The translations under genes and the position numbers were made by a program. From CAJBVG01 sp943371425 (GTDB lineage Bacteria; Bacteroidota; Bacteroidia; Sphingobacteriales; Sphingobacteriaceae), in contig CALRUR010000014.1 in NCBI GenBank assembly GCA_943371425.1, forward strand, positions 12,505 to 76,504: a DNA stretch of 64,000 nucleotides, written 5' to 3'. A model generated the notes under the pieces. That model had not been told where the DNA came from. It searched no databases and saw only the letters and a list, made by a program, of their open reading frames with translations. Shown piece by piece: positions 47,935 to 57,329 of this stretch. How positions within the stretch are numbered: the stretch's first letter is position 1; the number at the start of each line of letters is the position of its first letter.

Positions 47935-49851
47935 GTGATTGCATTAAACGACCTTACCTTCGAATTCGGAGCGAGAGCATTATACGAAGAAGTAAACTGG
48001 CATATTAAACCTGGAGAAAAAATTGGGTTAATAGGAGCGAACGGTACAGGAAAAACTACCTTATTAAGAATTTTAGTAGGCGAATACAAACCTACATCAG
48101 GTACTATTTCTAAAACTAAAACCTTAAAAATTGGATACCTAAATCAGGATTTACTTTCTTATCAATCTGATTATTCTATATTACACGTTGCGATGGAAGC
48201 ATTCGAACGTCAGAATGAATTACACGATCAAATTGAAGAAATAATTAAGCAATTAGAGCATGATTATTCTGATCAGATTATTACCAAACTGAGCACCTTA
48301 CAAGAAGAGTTTGAAGCCCTAGATGGTTATAATATACAATACAAAGCAGAGCAAATATTAGCAGGTTTAGGATTTACTGCCGACCAAACACAACGTCCGC
48401 TTTCTACCTTTTCAGGAGGATGGCGTATGCGTGTAATGCTAGCAAAAATATTATTGCAACAGCCAGATTTATTGTTGCTAGATGAGCCTACCAACCACTT
48501 AGATTTACCCTCTATTAAATGGTTAGAAGAATACTTAAATGCCTTTGAAGGAGCTTATGTAATTGTATCTCACGATAGGTATTTCTTAGATCGTACAGTT
48601 AATAAAATTGTAGAATCGGCAAATCAAGATTTAACGATTTATGCCGGTAACTATTCATTTTATTTAGAAGAAAAGGCCATTCGTTCTGAGATTCAGAAAG
48701 GGCAATACCAAAATCAACAACAATACATTAAAGAGCAGGAGAAATTAATTGACAGGTTTAGAGCAAAAGCTTCTAAAGCTAAAATGGCTCAATCGAGAAT
48801 TAAAGCCTTAGATAAATTAGAAAGAGTAGATGCTGTTGAAGATAGCAATGTGGCGGTAAACTTCCGTTTTAAATTTTCTAAACAATCGGGTAGGCACGTG
48901 GTAACACTTGAAAACATTACCAAAGCATACCCCGAAACTCCTATTTTAAAAGATACACATGGATTAATTGAAAAGGGCGATAAAATTGCATTAATTGGTG
49001 CAAACGGAAAAGGTAAATCAACCTTACTTAGAATTATTGCCGATGCTGAAAGTTTTGAAGGCAAGAAAACCACTGGACATAATGTAACCGAGGCATTTTT
49101 TGCGCAGCATCAATTAGAATCATTGCATCTAGATAACGACATTTTATCGGAGCTTAAAAACTTTGCGCCTGAGTATTCTGAAACAGAAATAAGGTCGTTA
49201 TTAGGTTGTTTCCTTTTCAGTGGGGATTCTGTATTCAAAAAAATCAAAATACTCTCTGGAGGAGAAAAATCGCGTGTGGCATTGGCGAAAGTAATTACTT
49301 CTGATGCTAATTTTTTAATTCTGGATGAGCCTACCAACCACTTAGACATTCAATCTGTAAACATACTTATACAAGCCTTACAACAATTTGAAGGAACCTT
49401 TATCGTTGTATCACATGATAGGTATTTGTTAGATGAAGTGGCTAATAAAATTTGGTATATAGAAGACGAAAAAATTAAAGAGTACCCAGGCACGTATAAA
49501 GAATACGAAGAGTGGATGTCTAAGCGGGAGAAAGAAAAGAAAGATGCACTCGAACCAGTTAAAAAAGAGAAAAAGGAAAAAGGTGCTAAGACACCAGTAA
49601 TTACTGATGAAAAGAAGAATCTACAAAAGAAATTAAGTGCTGAATTAGATAAAATTGAAAAAGAAATTCAAACACATGAAACCAGTAAGGTAGTGTTAGA
49701 AGATTTACTTTCGCAAGAAGAAAATTACAGTAATTCACAAAAATTAACAGAGTTAAATAATCAATACGATAAAATAAAACGTACCATTATTGAGAAGCAA
49801 GCGGAGTGGGATGAATTAGCAGAAAAGTTAATGGAATTAGAAAGCGAATGA
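47935..49851 (+). CDS. ABC-F family ATPase
   Basis: This 638-residue protein has two ABC domains and no membrane segments; ABC-F proteins act on ribosomes (translation factors or resistance). Domain 1 has Walker A GANGTGKTT and signature FSGGWRMRVMLAKILL with DEPTNHLDLPS; an inter-domain linker (about 245-300) is charged; domain 2 has GANGKGKSTLL, LSGGEKSRVALAKVI and DEPTNHLDIQS. The C-terminal 110 residues are a charged coiled coil as in Uup. The start is GTG (47935) immediately after a repeat array. The stop overlaps the next ATG by four bases (ATGA), so it is coupled to the T9SS plug gene. Confidence 0.93.
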   Translation: MIALNDLTFEFGARALYEEVNWHIKPGEKIGLIGANGTGKTTLLRILVGEYKPTSGTISKTKTLKIGYLNQDLLSYQSDYSILHVAMEAFERQNELHDQIEEIIKQLEHDYSDQIITKLSTLQEEFEALDGYNIQYKAEQILAGLGFTADQTQRPLSTFSGGWRMRVMLAKILLQQPDLLLLDEPTNHLDLPSIKWLEEYLNAFEGAYVIVSHDRYFLDRTVNKIVESANQDLTIYAGNYSFYLEEKAIRSEIQKGQYQNQQQYIKEQEKLIDRFRAKASKAKMAQSRIKALDKLERVDAVEDSNVAVNFRFKFSKQSGRHVVTLENITKAYPETPILKDTHGLIEKGDKIALIGANGKGKSTLLRIIADAESFEGKKTTGHNVTEAFFAQHQLESLHLDNDILSELKNFAPEYSETEIRSLLGCFLFSGDSVFKKIKILSGGEKSRVALAKVITSDANFLILDEPTNHLDIQSVNILIQALQQFEGTFIVVSHDRYLLDEVANKIWYIEDEKIKEYPGTYKEYEEWMSKREKEKKDALEPVKKEKKEKGAKTPVITDEKKNLQKKLSAELDKIEKEIQTHETSKVVLEDLLSQEENYSNSQKLTELNNQYDKIKRTIIEKQAEWDELAEKLMELESE

Positions 49852-51101
49852 AATTTATAAAGTGCATTGTATTTCTTTTATTTGGGAGTTTGGGTGTAAA
49901 TGCTCAAATTCAAAAAGACACTGTTTATGATGCACATATACATTCGGTTTTATTATACAATAGCAAGGTAGAGCAATCATTTCCAATGATACAGCTTAAC
50001 TCGTCGGATTTTTTGCAATTAAAATTTGATGATTTCCATGATGAATATTCGAACTACTCCTATACCATTGAACATTGTGATGTAGACTGGAATCTTACGG
50101 CTATTTCGAGCATGGAGTACATCAGAGGCTTTAACCGTAATTTTATTACAGAGTATAAATTCTCCTCGAATACCAACCAAAACTATGTACATTACCAATT
50201 GCAATTCCCTAATACCGATGTGCAGTTTTTAATTTCTGGTAATTACATTATAAAAGTTTTTCATAGTAGCGACGATGCTAAGCCATTATTTAGCGCACGT
50301 TTTATGATTTATGAAAACAATGTGCAAATTAACCACACACTTCGTAGAAGCACGATTGTAAATGAGCGTAACAAGCGTCAGAAAATAGATCTACAAATAC
50401 TATCACCCGATTATAAAATCGATAATCCCTTTGATCAGCTAAAAGTGGTGGTAATGCAAAACAATAATTGGAAAACGGCTAAAGTAAACAGAAGGCCATC
50501 GTTTTTTGAACCAGATAGGTTTACATATGACCATGTAGATGCCAATGATTTCGATGGGTTGAATGAGTTTAGGAGATTTGATATACGTAGTTTTAGGTTT
50601 TTAGGTGAACGATTAGTTCGTATACAGCAAGATACCGCTTGGGATGTTTTTGTAATGGAAGATTTTCCGAAAAATCCATTAAGGTATGTAGAGGAGTTCG
50701 ATAACAACGGTAATTTCTTCATTAAAAGGTCGGACATGGGCCAAAGCGATTACCAAGCAGATTATGGTCATGTACACCTAGCATTCCATTACGGGGCTCA
50801 AAATCCGTATGGCGATTATTATGTATTGGGGAGGTTTAACAATTGGCAAGCCAATGAAAAATCGAAAATGAAATACAATTTCAGCTCCGGAAATTACGAA
50901 GCAAACATCTACTTAAAACAAGGTATTTACGATTATATGATCGGATTTAAAAGTTTCAAATCTACCTTAATTGATTACAGTAATACCGAAGGAAATTTTT
51001 ACGATACACAAAATGATTACCGAGTATTGGTGTATTATCGCAGAACAGGGTATCGTTATGATGAACTTATAGCAGTGAAGGATTTTCAGTTAAATCCTTA
51101 G
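49848..51101 (+). CDS. T9SS plug-family protein (DUF5103)
   Basis: This 417-residue exported protein has a signal peptide (MKFIKCIVFLLFGSLGVNAQ). It matches the DUF5103 family, which contains the Plug protein of the Flavobacterium SprA translocon. Visible parts are VYDAHIHSVLLYN, YSNYSYTIEHCDVDWNLTAIS, GFNRNFITEYKFSSNTNQNYVHY split near residues 85-110, RFMIYENN, and a C-terminal AHLAFHYGA-like region with GDYYVLGRFNNWQANEKSKM. In F. johnsoniae the plug seals the SprA pore on the periplasmic side. It overlaps the ABC-F gene by 4 bases. Assignment is by family resemblance. Confidence 0.82.
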   Translation: MKFIKCIVFLLFGSLGVNAQIQKDTVYDAHIHSVLLYNSKVEQSFPMIQLNSSDFLQLKFDDFHDEYSNYSYTIEHCDVDWNLTAISSMEYIRGFNRNFITEYKFSSNTNQNYVHYQLQFPNTDVQFLISGNYIIKVFHSSDDAKPLFSARFMIYENNVQINHTLRRSTIVNERNKRQKIDLQILSPDYKIDNPFDQLKVVVMQNNNWKTAKVNRRPSFFEPDRFTYDHVDANDFDGLNEFRRFDIRSFRFLGERLVRIQQDTAWDVFVMEDFPKNPLRYVEEFDNNGNFFIKRSDMGQSDYQADYGHVHLAFHYGAQNPYGDYYVLGRFNNWQANEKSKMKYNFSSGNYEANIYLKQGIYDYMIGFKSFKSTLIDYSNTEGNFYDTQNDYRVLVYYRRTGYRYDELIAVKDFQLNP

Positions 51102-51105
51102 TTTA

Positions 51106-52869
51106 TTAAGTGTTCACGTAATACATATCTATTAAGCCTTTTCCTTTAGCTTCCAATTTTCCTCTATATTCAAACGTATACTTATCCTTTACAAACTCAT
51201 AAGTAGTTTCGGAGATGTTGATTTTACCAACCTCACAATTGTTTTCCATTCTACTAGCTGTGTTCACGGTATCGCCCCAAACATCGTAAGAGAATTTTTT
51301 CAAGCCTACAATTCCTGCTACTACAGAGCCAGTGTGTATTCCAATTCTGGCTTCGAAATACTTTTCATTTTTAGCTTTTTTAATTTTATTGATGTTGAGG
51401 AGGTATTGCTGTATCTCAATGGCAGCAGCAATTACATCAATTGGGTGTGTAGAATTAGGAATAGGTAAACCACCTACAGCCATGTATGCATCTCCAATGG
51501 TTTTAATTTTTTCGACACCATTCCGTTGCATAATTTTATCGAATTCAGAAAAATGCTCGTTAATTAAGGTTACCAATTCTTGCGGACTTAATTCTTGTGA
51601 AATCTCTGTAAAGCCTTTAAAATCGGTGAAAATTACGGTCACCTGTTCAAATTGTTTCGCATCTGCATGTCCTTTTTCTTTAAGTTCTTCGGCAACATCA
51701 AATGGTAAAATGTTTAACAATAATTCGTCTGATCTTTGTTTACTTTTTCGTATTTTATTTCGTTGTGAATAAATAACCAATGCAAAAACTCCAACAAAGG
51801 CAAAGCCAATTAAAAAGGAGTTTCTTAAGGTTTTCTGGAAGCTTAATTCTTGCTTTACAACTAAATCTTTTTTTACTTGAGCTAATTGCGTTTCATTTAA
51901 TTTGAGTTGAAATTCATATTGACTTTTAGCTTTGGATACTCCTTTAATTACATCTTGGTTTAAAATCGAATCGTTTAAACGACTAAGTTCTATAAGGTAT
52001 TCATAAGCTTTTTCTTTATTCCCAATTTCTTTATAAGCTTGATGTAGGGTTTTTAACGATTCTCTATAGTATTGCACACTGCCATTATCATTTTTAATAA
52101 AATTATAAACTATATGAGCAGTTTTGATTGCATTTTTATAATCTTTTAAGTTTAAATAAGAGGTGGATAAAAATGCAAAACCTGGAGAAAAAGAAAAACT
52201 ATCTTCTCTGTTTATAGGCCTTTTTATGATGTTATTGAGATGTTCGGCTGCTTTTTTATATTCTTTTTTATTATTAAACATTTTGCCAATAAACATTTCC
52301 GACATTTTAACTCCGGTAGTATTTTTGTACTTTTTGTATTCTTTTATTGCCTTGTCAAAATAATAAATGGCAGTATCAAACTTATTTAATTCTGAATAAG
52401 AAATTGCTGTTAAATAGATAGCCGTGGCATTACTTTTAGTATATTTTTTATTATTGATATTTTTTTTGAAATAATAAATAGCTTCATTATAATCATTTAT
52501 ACTAAACCTTATAACTCCTAATTGCAAATTACAGGCTATAACTCCATCAACATTTTTCAAAGAGTCGTACATTGTTAAACTCCTGGTAAAACTCTGCGTT
52601 GCCGAATCGAGTTGATGTTTTACAAGTGCTTGGTATTTTCCCAATACAAAATAACTGTCAGCTTCAATTTTTTTATCCTTATATTTTTTAGCATAGTTAA
52701 ATAAAACCTTAATGTCTTCACCCGGATTTTTATATCCATTATCTAACTTTTTTAGTAGCTGTGTTAAGCTATCTATTACACGTAATTCGTCTGATTTAGA
52801 TTGAGAGATTGATTCATTGGCAATGAAACAACATACAAATAAGAAAATAATTTTTTTTACGGAACCCAT
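51106..52869 (-). CDS. TPR-sensor adenylate/guanylate cyclase (class III)
   Basis: This 587-residue membrane protein has a signal peptide or N-terminal anchor, then five to seven tetratricopeptide repeats (about 75-300), a coiled coil (315-350), one transmembrane helix (351-368), and a class III cyclase domain (about 405-587). Metal ligands Asp416 and Asp460 are in IFTDFKGFT and IGDAYMAVGG; GIHTGSVVAGIVG and YDVWGDTVNTASRMEN complete the core. TPRs face the periplasm and the cyclase faces the cytoplasm, so it may convert an envelope signal into cAMP. It lies 9 bases downstream of a secreted tandem-domain protein gene, a plausible partner. Purine specificity is not decided. Confidence 0.86.
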   Translation of the reverse strand: MGSVKKIIFLFVCCFIANESISQSKSDELRVIDSLTQLLKKLDNGYKNPGEDIKVLFNYAKKYKDKKIEADSYFVLGKYQALVKHQLDSATQSFTRSLTMYDSLKNVDGVIACNLQLGVIRFSINDYNEAIYYFKKNINNKKYTKSNATAIYLTAISYSELNKFDTAIYYFDKAIKEYKKYKNTTGVKMSEMFIGKMFNNKKEYKKAAEHLNNIIKRPINREDSFSFSPGFAFLSTSYLNLKDYKNAIKTAHIVYNFIKNDNGSVQYYRESLKTLHQAYKEIGNKEKAYEYLIELSRLNDSILNQDVIKGVSKAKSQYEFQLKLNETQLAQVKKDLVVKQELSFQKTLRNSFLIGFAFVGVFALVIYSQRNKIRKSKQRSDELLLNILPFDVAEELKEKGHADAKQFEQVTVIFTDFKGFTEISQELSPQELVTLINEHFSEFDKIMQRNGVEKIKTIGDAYMAVGGLPIPNSTHPIDVIAAAIEIQQYLLNINKIKKAKNEKYFEARIGIHTGSVVAGIVGLKKFSYDVWGDTVNTASRMENNCEVGKINISETTYEFVKDKYTFEYRGKLEAKGKGLIDMYYVNT

Positions 52870-52878
52870 TTAAAATTA

Positions 52879-53568
52879 TTAATCCATACAATTTTCAGGA
52901 CAGAAACTATCTTGGTTTAGCCCATTTTTATAATAGATAGTATTATTATTTTCATCGGGGCCACCAATAAATATAATGCCAATTTTTTTAAACTCACTAT
53001 TAAAATAAAATCTGAAATTTAAATGATCTGAGTTGGCGAATAGGCTGTTTATAATTAATAACATCGATTCTTTATCAAATCTACCACCACAAGTAGCATC
53101 CGGATGTGCGGTTTTATATGCTTCGTATAGTTTTTTATAATCCTCATGAGTTAAATTTATAGTACCGTCTACTGTTGTGGTTGGGAAATTACAGCTATCC
53201 GGACAAAATGCAGCATCGGTTTTTCCATTTCTATAACACAATGGGAGGGTATTATTTGCAGGGTTTGCACTGCTTCTAATGGCCAATGAAACTTTGTTAA
53301 ATTGTTTATCATCATTAAATATATAATTTAAAGACGTTGAATCTTCGGCCATGTTGTTTACTAATTTCAATACAGAGTCTTTACTTAATACACCACCCCA
53401 AGTTGCAGCTGGGTACCTGGTTTTAAAATCAAGTGTTAAGGAATCGAACTGTAAATTGCTTATTTTAACAGTGTGTAATAAGCCTGAAGGCACAAATTTT
53501 GATGCTGAACAAAAGGCTGTGTATGTTAAAAGTGATAACAGACAGGCAGTTAATAATATTTTTTTCAT
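52879..53568 (-). CDS. Secreted tandem-domain protein, unknown
   Basis: This 229-residue protein has a signal peptide (MKKILLTACLLSLLTYTAFC). The mature part is two copies of an unrecognised domain of about 78 residues: residues 48-126 and 151-227. Each has a [FY]KTxxPxAT-[WC]GG segment, a KES/KDS-L helix, a strand-loop region, and ends in YKNG or YRNG followed by FCPxxC. The paired Cys of each copy (122/126 and 223/227) suggest a disulfide or metal site. It is the first gene of a two-gene operon with the TPR cyclase. I do not recognise a family; an extracellular ligand or sensor partner is possible. Confidence 0.72.
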   Translation of the reverse strand: MKKILLTACLLSLLTYTAFCSASKFVPSGLLHTVKISNLQFDSLTLDFKTRYPAATWGGVLSKDSVLKLVNNMAEDSTSLNYIFNDDKQFNKVSLAIRSSANPANNTLPLCYRNGKTDAAFCPDSCNFPTTTVDGTINLTHEDYKKLYEAYKTAHPDATCGGRFDKESMLLIINSLFANSDHLNFRFYFNSEFKKIGIIFIGGPDENNNTIYYKNGLNQDSFCPENCMD

Positions 53569-53577
53569 TTGGGTTAG

Positions 53578-53604
53578 TTAGTTGGCTAGCAAGTTAACAA
53601 CTAA
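53578..53604. other. Intergenic inverted repeat upstream of the secreted-protein operon
   Basis: TTAGTTG (53578-53584) pairs with CAACTAA (53598-53604). It lies in the 230-base space between two divergent genes (53569-53798). The remainder of that space is AT-rich with a weak TTG-N18-TAGATTTTG promoter-like element (53673-53702) on the topA side. No RNA gene is seen. Confidence 0.4.
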
Positions 53605-53798
53605 TTGGCTTCATACAAAATTGAAATTTAGTATAAAAGCATAACAATAGTTTAATTATATATTGAAATACAAACTGTTAGATTAGATTTTGTGTAGAAC
53701 TTTTTTACTTAAATGAGTCCGAATGTTGCACTTAGTCATTTCTTTATGTTTATTTGCATTCTGTGAGATTGGATTAATTAATAGTATTGGAAAAGATT

Positions 53799-56264
53799 AT
53801 GGCAAAAAATTTATTAATAGTAGAGTCGCCTGCAAAGGCAAAAACAATAGAAGGGTATTTAGGAAAAGACTTCATGGTGAAGTCGAGCTATGGTCATATT
53901 CGTGATTTAGTTAAGGGGAATAATGCTATTGATATTGAAAATGATTTTGCACAACAATACGAAGTGCCAGCCGAAAAGAAGGCCTTAGTATCTGAATTAA
54001 AAAAATTAGCAAAAGGAGCAGAGATGGTCTGGCTCGCATCCGACGAGGACCGCGAGGGAGAAGCCATATCATGGCATTTATTTGAAACACTTGGGTTAGA
54101 TGCAAAAAAAACAAAGCGAATTGTATTTCATGAAATTACAAAACCAGCCATTGTAAAAGCAATTGAGAACCCAAGAACAATAGATTATAATTTAGTGTAT
54201 GCTCAACAAGCACGTAGGGTATTAGATAGATTAGTGGGCTTCGAATTATCGCCGGTATTATGGAGAAAAGTAAAACCATCCTTATCTGCTGGTAGGGTTC
54301 AATCTGTAGCTGTGCGATTAATTGTAGATAGAGAACGAGAGATTAATGTGTTTAATGCAGAAGCCAGCTTTAAAGTAATGGCTTTATTTAATACAGATGG
54401 TACTAAAAAAACAAGTTTTAAAGCAGAATTAGGGTCGAGGTTTCAAAAAGTTAGCGATGCCGAAACCTTTTTAAATGATTGTATTCCGGCGAGCTATGCC
54501 GTTCGATCTTTAGAAGTAAAACCCGCAAAACGTACACCATCTGCACCCTTTACCACTTCCACCTTACAACAAGAGGCAAGTAGAAAATTAGGATTCTCTG
54601 TTTCGAGAACCATGAGTGTGGCACAAAAATTATACGAAGCCGGTAAAATTACTTATATGCGTACCGACTCTGTAAACTTATCGGATACTGCTTTACAAGC
54701 GGCAGAGAAAGAAATATTAAGTGCCTACGGAAACCAATATCATCAATTAAGAAAATACAAAACTAAATCTGCTGGAGCACAAGAAGCTCACGAAGCAATA
54801 CGCCCTACTTATTTTGATAGGCATACAGTTGACGGCGATGCTGCAGAAAAGAGATTATATGAATTAATTTGGAAGAGAGCTATTGCCTCGCAAATGAGTG
54901 AAGCATTGTTTGAAAAAACAACGGCAAAAATTTCAATTTCAACCCGTCCTGAAGAATTAACTGCACAAGGTGAAGTTTTAAAATTTGATGGCTTCTTAAA
55001 GGTTTACATGGAATCTGTAGATGAAGAGGACGATGTAAATACAAATGATGAGGATACAGACAACAAAATGTTACCTGTATTAGCAGAAAAGCAAGCCTTA
55101 AATTTAGATGAGTTAAAAGCGATGGAACGTTTCTCTCGTCCACCGGCTAGATACACCGAAGCAAGTTTAGTTAAAAAATTAGAGGAGTTAGGAATCGGTA
55201 GACCATCAACCTATGCACCAACCATTGCAACGGTGCAAAACAGAGGTTATGTTACAAAGGAAGACAGAGAAGGCAAGCAAAGAATATATAGAGTATTAAA
55301 AATTAAGAACAAAGAAGTAACGCTAGAATCGTTAACAGAGCAAACAGGGGTAGAGAAATCAAAATTATTTCCTACGGATATTGGTTCTTTAGTAAATGAT
55401 TTTTTGGTTCAACATTTTAAAAATATTGTTGACTATAATTTTACTGCAACGGTTGAAAAAGAGTTTGATGACATTGCGCAAGGCCTAACGATATGGACTA
55501 AAATGATAAAAGATTTTTATCAGCCATTCCATAAAGATGTGGAGAATACCATGGAGAACGCCGATAGAGCCAATGCTACAAGAGAGTTAGGTGCAGACCC
55601 AGAAACAGGAAAGCCGATTTCTGTAAAAATAGGTAGATACGGACCATATGTGCAAATTGGAGAAGCAGACGAAGCAACTGGTGAAAAACCACGTTTTGCG
55701 AGCTTACGCCCTGGGCAAATGGTAGAAACCATAAGTTTACCAGAAGCATTGGATTTATTTAAAATGCCTAAAAAAGTAGGTTTATTTGAAGATAAAGAAG
55801 TAACCATTGGCATTGGCAGATTCGGACCGTATATAAGGCATGATAGTGTATTTACCTCTTTAACAAAAGAAGACGACCCGTATACGGTAACCTTAGAAAG
55901 ATCGATTGAATTAATTTTAGCGAAACGTGAAAAAGATGCTAATAAATTAATTAAAGCATTTGAAGAAAGTGAATTGGTTAAAATACTAAATGGTAGATGG
56001 GGACCTTATATTGCATATGGTAAATTGAATTTAAAAATACCTAAAGGTACAGAAGCTACTACCTTAACCTATGAAGATATTGTAAAGATTGCAGGAGGAG
56101 TAGAGCCTAGTGCTGATCTGAAAAAAGCAGGAGCAAAAAAAGGAGCGGTAAAAAAAGCAGCACCAACTAAAGCTGCACCTAAAAAGGCAGCTCCTAAAAA
56201 AGCAGCAGCAAAAAAATCAGTCACTAAAAAAGTAGCACCTAAGAAAGCTAGTCCTAAAAAATAG
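53799..56264 (+). CDS. topA: DNA topoisomerase I with histone-like C-terminal tail
   Basis: This is an 821-residue enzyme, counted from the ATG at 53799, that relaxes negative supercoils by single-strand passage. The Toprim domain starts with LLIVESPAKAKTIEGYLG and has SDEDREGEAISW; the catalytic Tyr286 is in GKITYMRTDSVNLS; GIGRPSTYAPTIATVQNRGY follows. In place of Cys4 zinc fingers the C-terminus has GRYGPYVQIGE, GRFGPYIRHDS and GRWGPYIAYGK repeats. The last 47 residues (775-821) are Lys/Ala/Pro-rich, KKAAPKKAAPKK-like, closely matching the histone-like protein at 6180-6533. Such a tail probably increases DNA affinity. It is followed by a hypothetical protein and an exonuclease. Confidence 0.95.
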   Translation: MAKNLLIVESPAKAKTIEGYLGKDFMVKSSYGHIRDLVKGNNAIDIENDFAQQYEVPAEKKALVSELKKLAKGAEMVWLASDEDREGEAISWHLFETLGLDAKKTKRIVFHEITKPAIVKAIENPRTIDYNLVYAQQARRVLDRLVGFELSPVLWRKVKPSLSAGRVQSVAVRLIVDREREINVFNAEASFKVMALFNTDGTKKTSFKAELGSRFQKVSDAETFLNDCIPASYAVRSLEVKPAKRTPSAPFTTSTLQQEASRKLGFSVSRTMSVAQKLYEAGKITYMRTDSVNLSDTALQAAEKEILSAYGNQYHQLRKYKTKSAGAQEAHEAIRPTYFDRHTVDGDAAEKRLYELIWKRAIASQMSEALFEKTTAKISISTRPEELTAQGEVLKFDGFLKVYMESVDEEDDVNTNDEDTDNKMLPVLAEKQALNLDELKAMERFSRPPARYTEASLVKKLEELGIGRPSTYAPTIATVQNRGYVTKEDREGKQRIYRVLKIKNKEVTLESLTEQTGVEKSKLFPTDIGSLVNDFLVQHFKNIVDYNFTATVEKEFDDIAQGLTIWTKMIKDFYQPFHKDVENTMENADRANATRELGADPETGKPISVKIGRYGPYVQIGEADEATGEKPRFASLRPGQMVETISLPEALDLFKMPKKVGLFEDKEVTIGIGRFGPYIRHDSVFTSLTKEDDPYTVTLERSIELILAKREKDANKLIKAFEESELVKILNGRWGPYIAYGKLNLKIPKGTEATTLTYEDIVKIAGGVEPSADLKKAGAKKGAVKKAAPTKAAPKKAAPKKAAAKKSVTKKVAPKKASPKK

Positions 56265-56273
56265 TTTTTGCAG

Positions 56274-56678
56274 ATGAAGAAAGACTTACCTGAAAATATA
56301 GTTGAAGGCGTTGCCATTGCAGTAGTACTAGAAGAAGAACATGTGGAAGCACGCTCTTGGAAAGTGTACGTATTAAACTTACGCGATACACAAATACAGA
56401 ATGTGTTAATTAGCTCTAAGGGTTATGGTACTATTGACGGAGAGCAAGTAAAAACAACTGTTTTCAGGCATTTTATAGGAAATTTAGAAGCAAACAAATT
56501 TGCAGCCATTGAGTTAATTGATGAGAAGTTATTTGCAATTAACAATGAGTTTTGGTTAAGCTATTATATTAACGGGGAAATTTTTGATAAAAAATATATT
56601 TTTCTAACAGAGAGTGTTTCGGAATCCAATTTCATCCGTATTCCGTATATAAATAAACCAGGGGTAATGATAAAATAA
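56274..56678 (+). CDS. Conserved hypothetical protein (about 134 residues)
   Basis: This is a 134-residue cytoplasmic protein without signal peptide or membrane segment. I use the ATG at 56274 rather than the TTG at 56268, leaving 9 bases after topA. The sequence has alternating strands and helices: ENIVEGVAIAVVLEEEHVEAR, WKVYVLNLRDTQIQNVLISS, and FAAIELIDEKLFAINNEFWL. I cannot name a family. It sits between topA and a PolB-like exonuclease gene in one orientation, suggesting co-transcription and possibly a DNA-related role, but that is only context. Confidence 0.7.
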   Translation: MKKDLPENIVEGVAIAVVLEEEHVEARSWKVYVLNLRDTQIQNVLISSKGYGTIDGEQVKTTVFRHFIGNLEANKFAAIELIDEKLFAINNEFWLSYYINGEIFDKKYIFLTESVSESNFIRIPYINKPGVMIK

Positions 56679-56688
56679 AAAAATAATC

Positions 56689-57309
56689 ATGATTTTACGC
56701 TCAGCAATTCAGGATGTATTGTTTTTAGATATTGAAACAGTACCGACTACCTTAGAGTCGGGTGAATTGAGCATCACAGATAATGATCAAATTCTTTGTA
56801 TTTGTGTGGGTAAAATAGGAAGCGACTCTGAAGACAGTTTTTTAAAATTGCGTTGTTTTTATAATGAAAACGAAAATTATTTGTTGCAAGAATTCAATTC
56901 ATTCTTACAAAAATTAAACCCAAACACCTTATTGTATGCACATAATGGAAAGCAGTTTGATTTTCCCTTAATCACAAAAAGGATGTTGTTAAATAAAATT
57001 GAATTACCAGAAATATTAAGTACATCTGGTAAAAATTTAGCCGAATTAAATTTAGTGGATAGTTCGGAACTGCGAAGATTTACGGGTTTAAAGCATTATA
57101 CATCCCTAGAGTTTTTATCATTTATTTTTAAAATTGATTCTGAGAATACCGATTTGGAAGAAAATAATTTACAAAAAGAGTATTATTTCCAAAACGATTT
57201 ACAAAGATTAATAGACCTTTGCTACAGAGATGTGGTTACCATTGCACAATTGTTATTAAGATTTAATAACGAAAACACCATTCGTACAGAAAATATTTAT
57301 TATGTTTAG
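56689..57309 (+). CDS. Predicted 3'-5' exonuclease, PolB-like (RNase H fold)
   Basis: This 206-residue DEDD-superfamily exonuclease domain stands alone. ExoI is LFLDIETVP with Asp and Glu, ExoII is YAHNGKQFDFPLI, and ExoIII is CYRDVVTIAQL with Asp. The arrangement matches the predicted PolB-type exonuclease family (PF10108-like) rather than DnaQ. No polymerase domain is attached. It is the third gene of the topA group and may act in DNA repair or processing. There is a 10-base gap to the hypothetical gene before it. Confidence 0.85.
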   Translation: MILRSAIQDVLFLDIETVPTTLESGELSITDNDQILCICVGKIGSDSEDSFLKLRCFYNENENYLLQEFNSFLQKLNPNTLLYAHNGKQFDFPLITKRMLLNKIELPEILSTSGKNLAELNLVDSSELRRFTGLKHYTSLEFLSFIFKIDSENTDLEENNLQKEYYFQNDLQRLIDLCYRDVVTIAQLLLRFNNENTIRTENIYYV

Positions 57310-57329
57310 GGTAATAAGTAATATTTTCA

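Noticed and set aside
53723..53905. Short plus-strand ORF upstream of topA
   Set aside because: It overlaps the topA start in another frame and shows no protein-like features.
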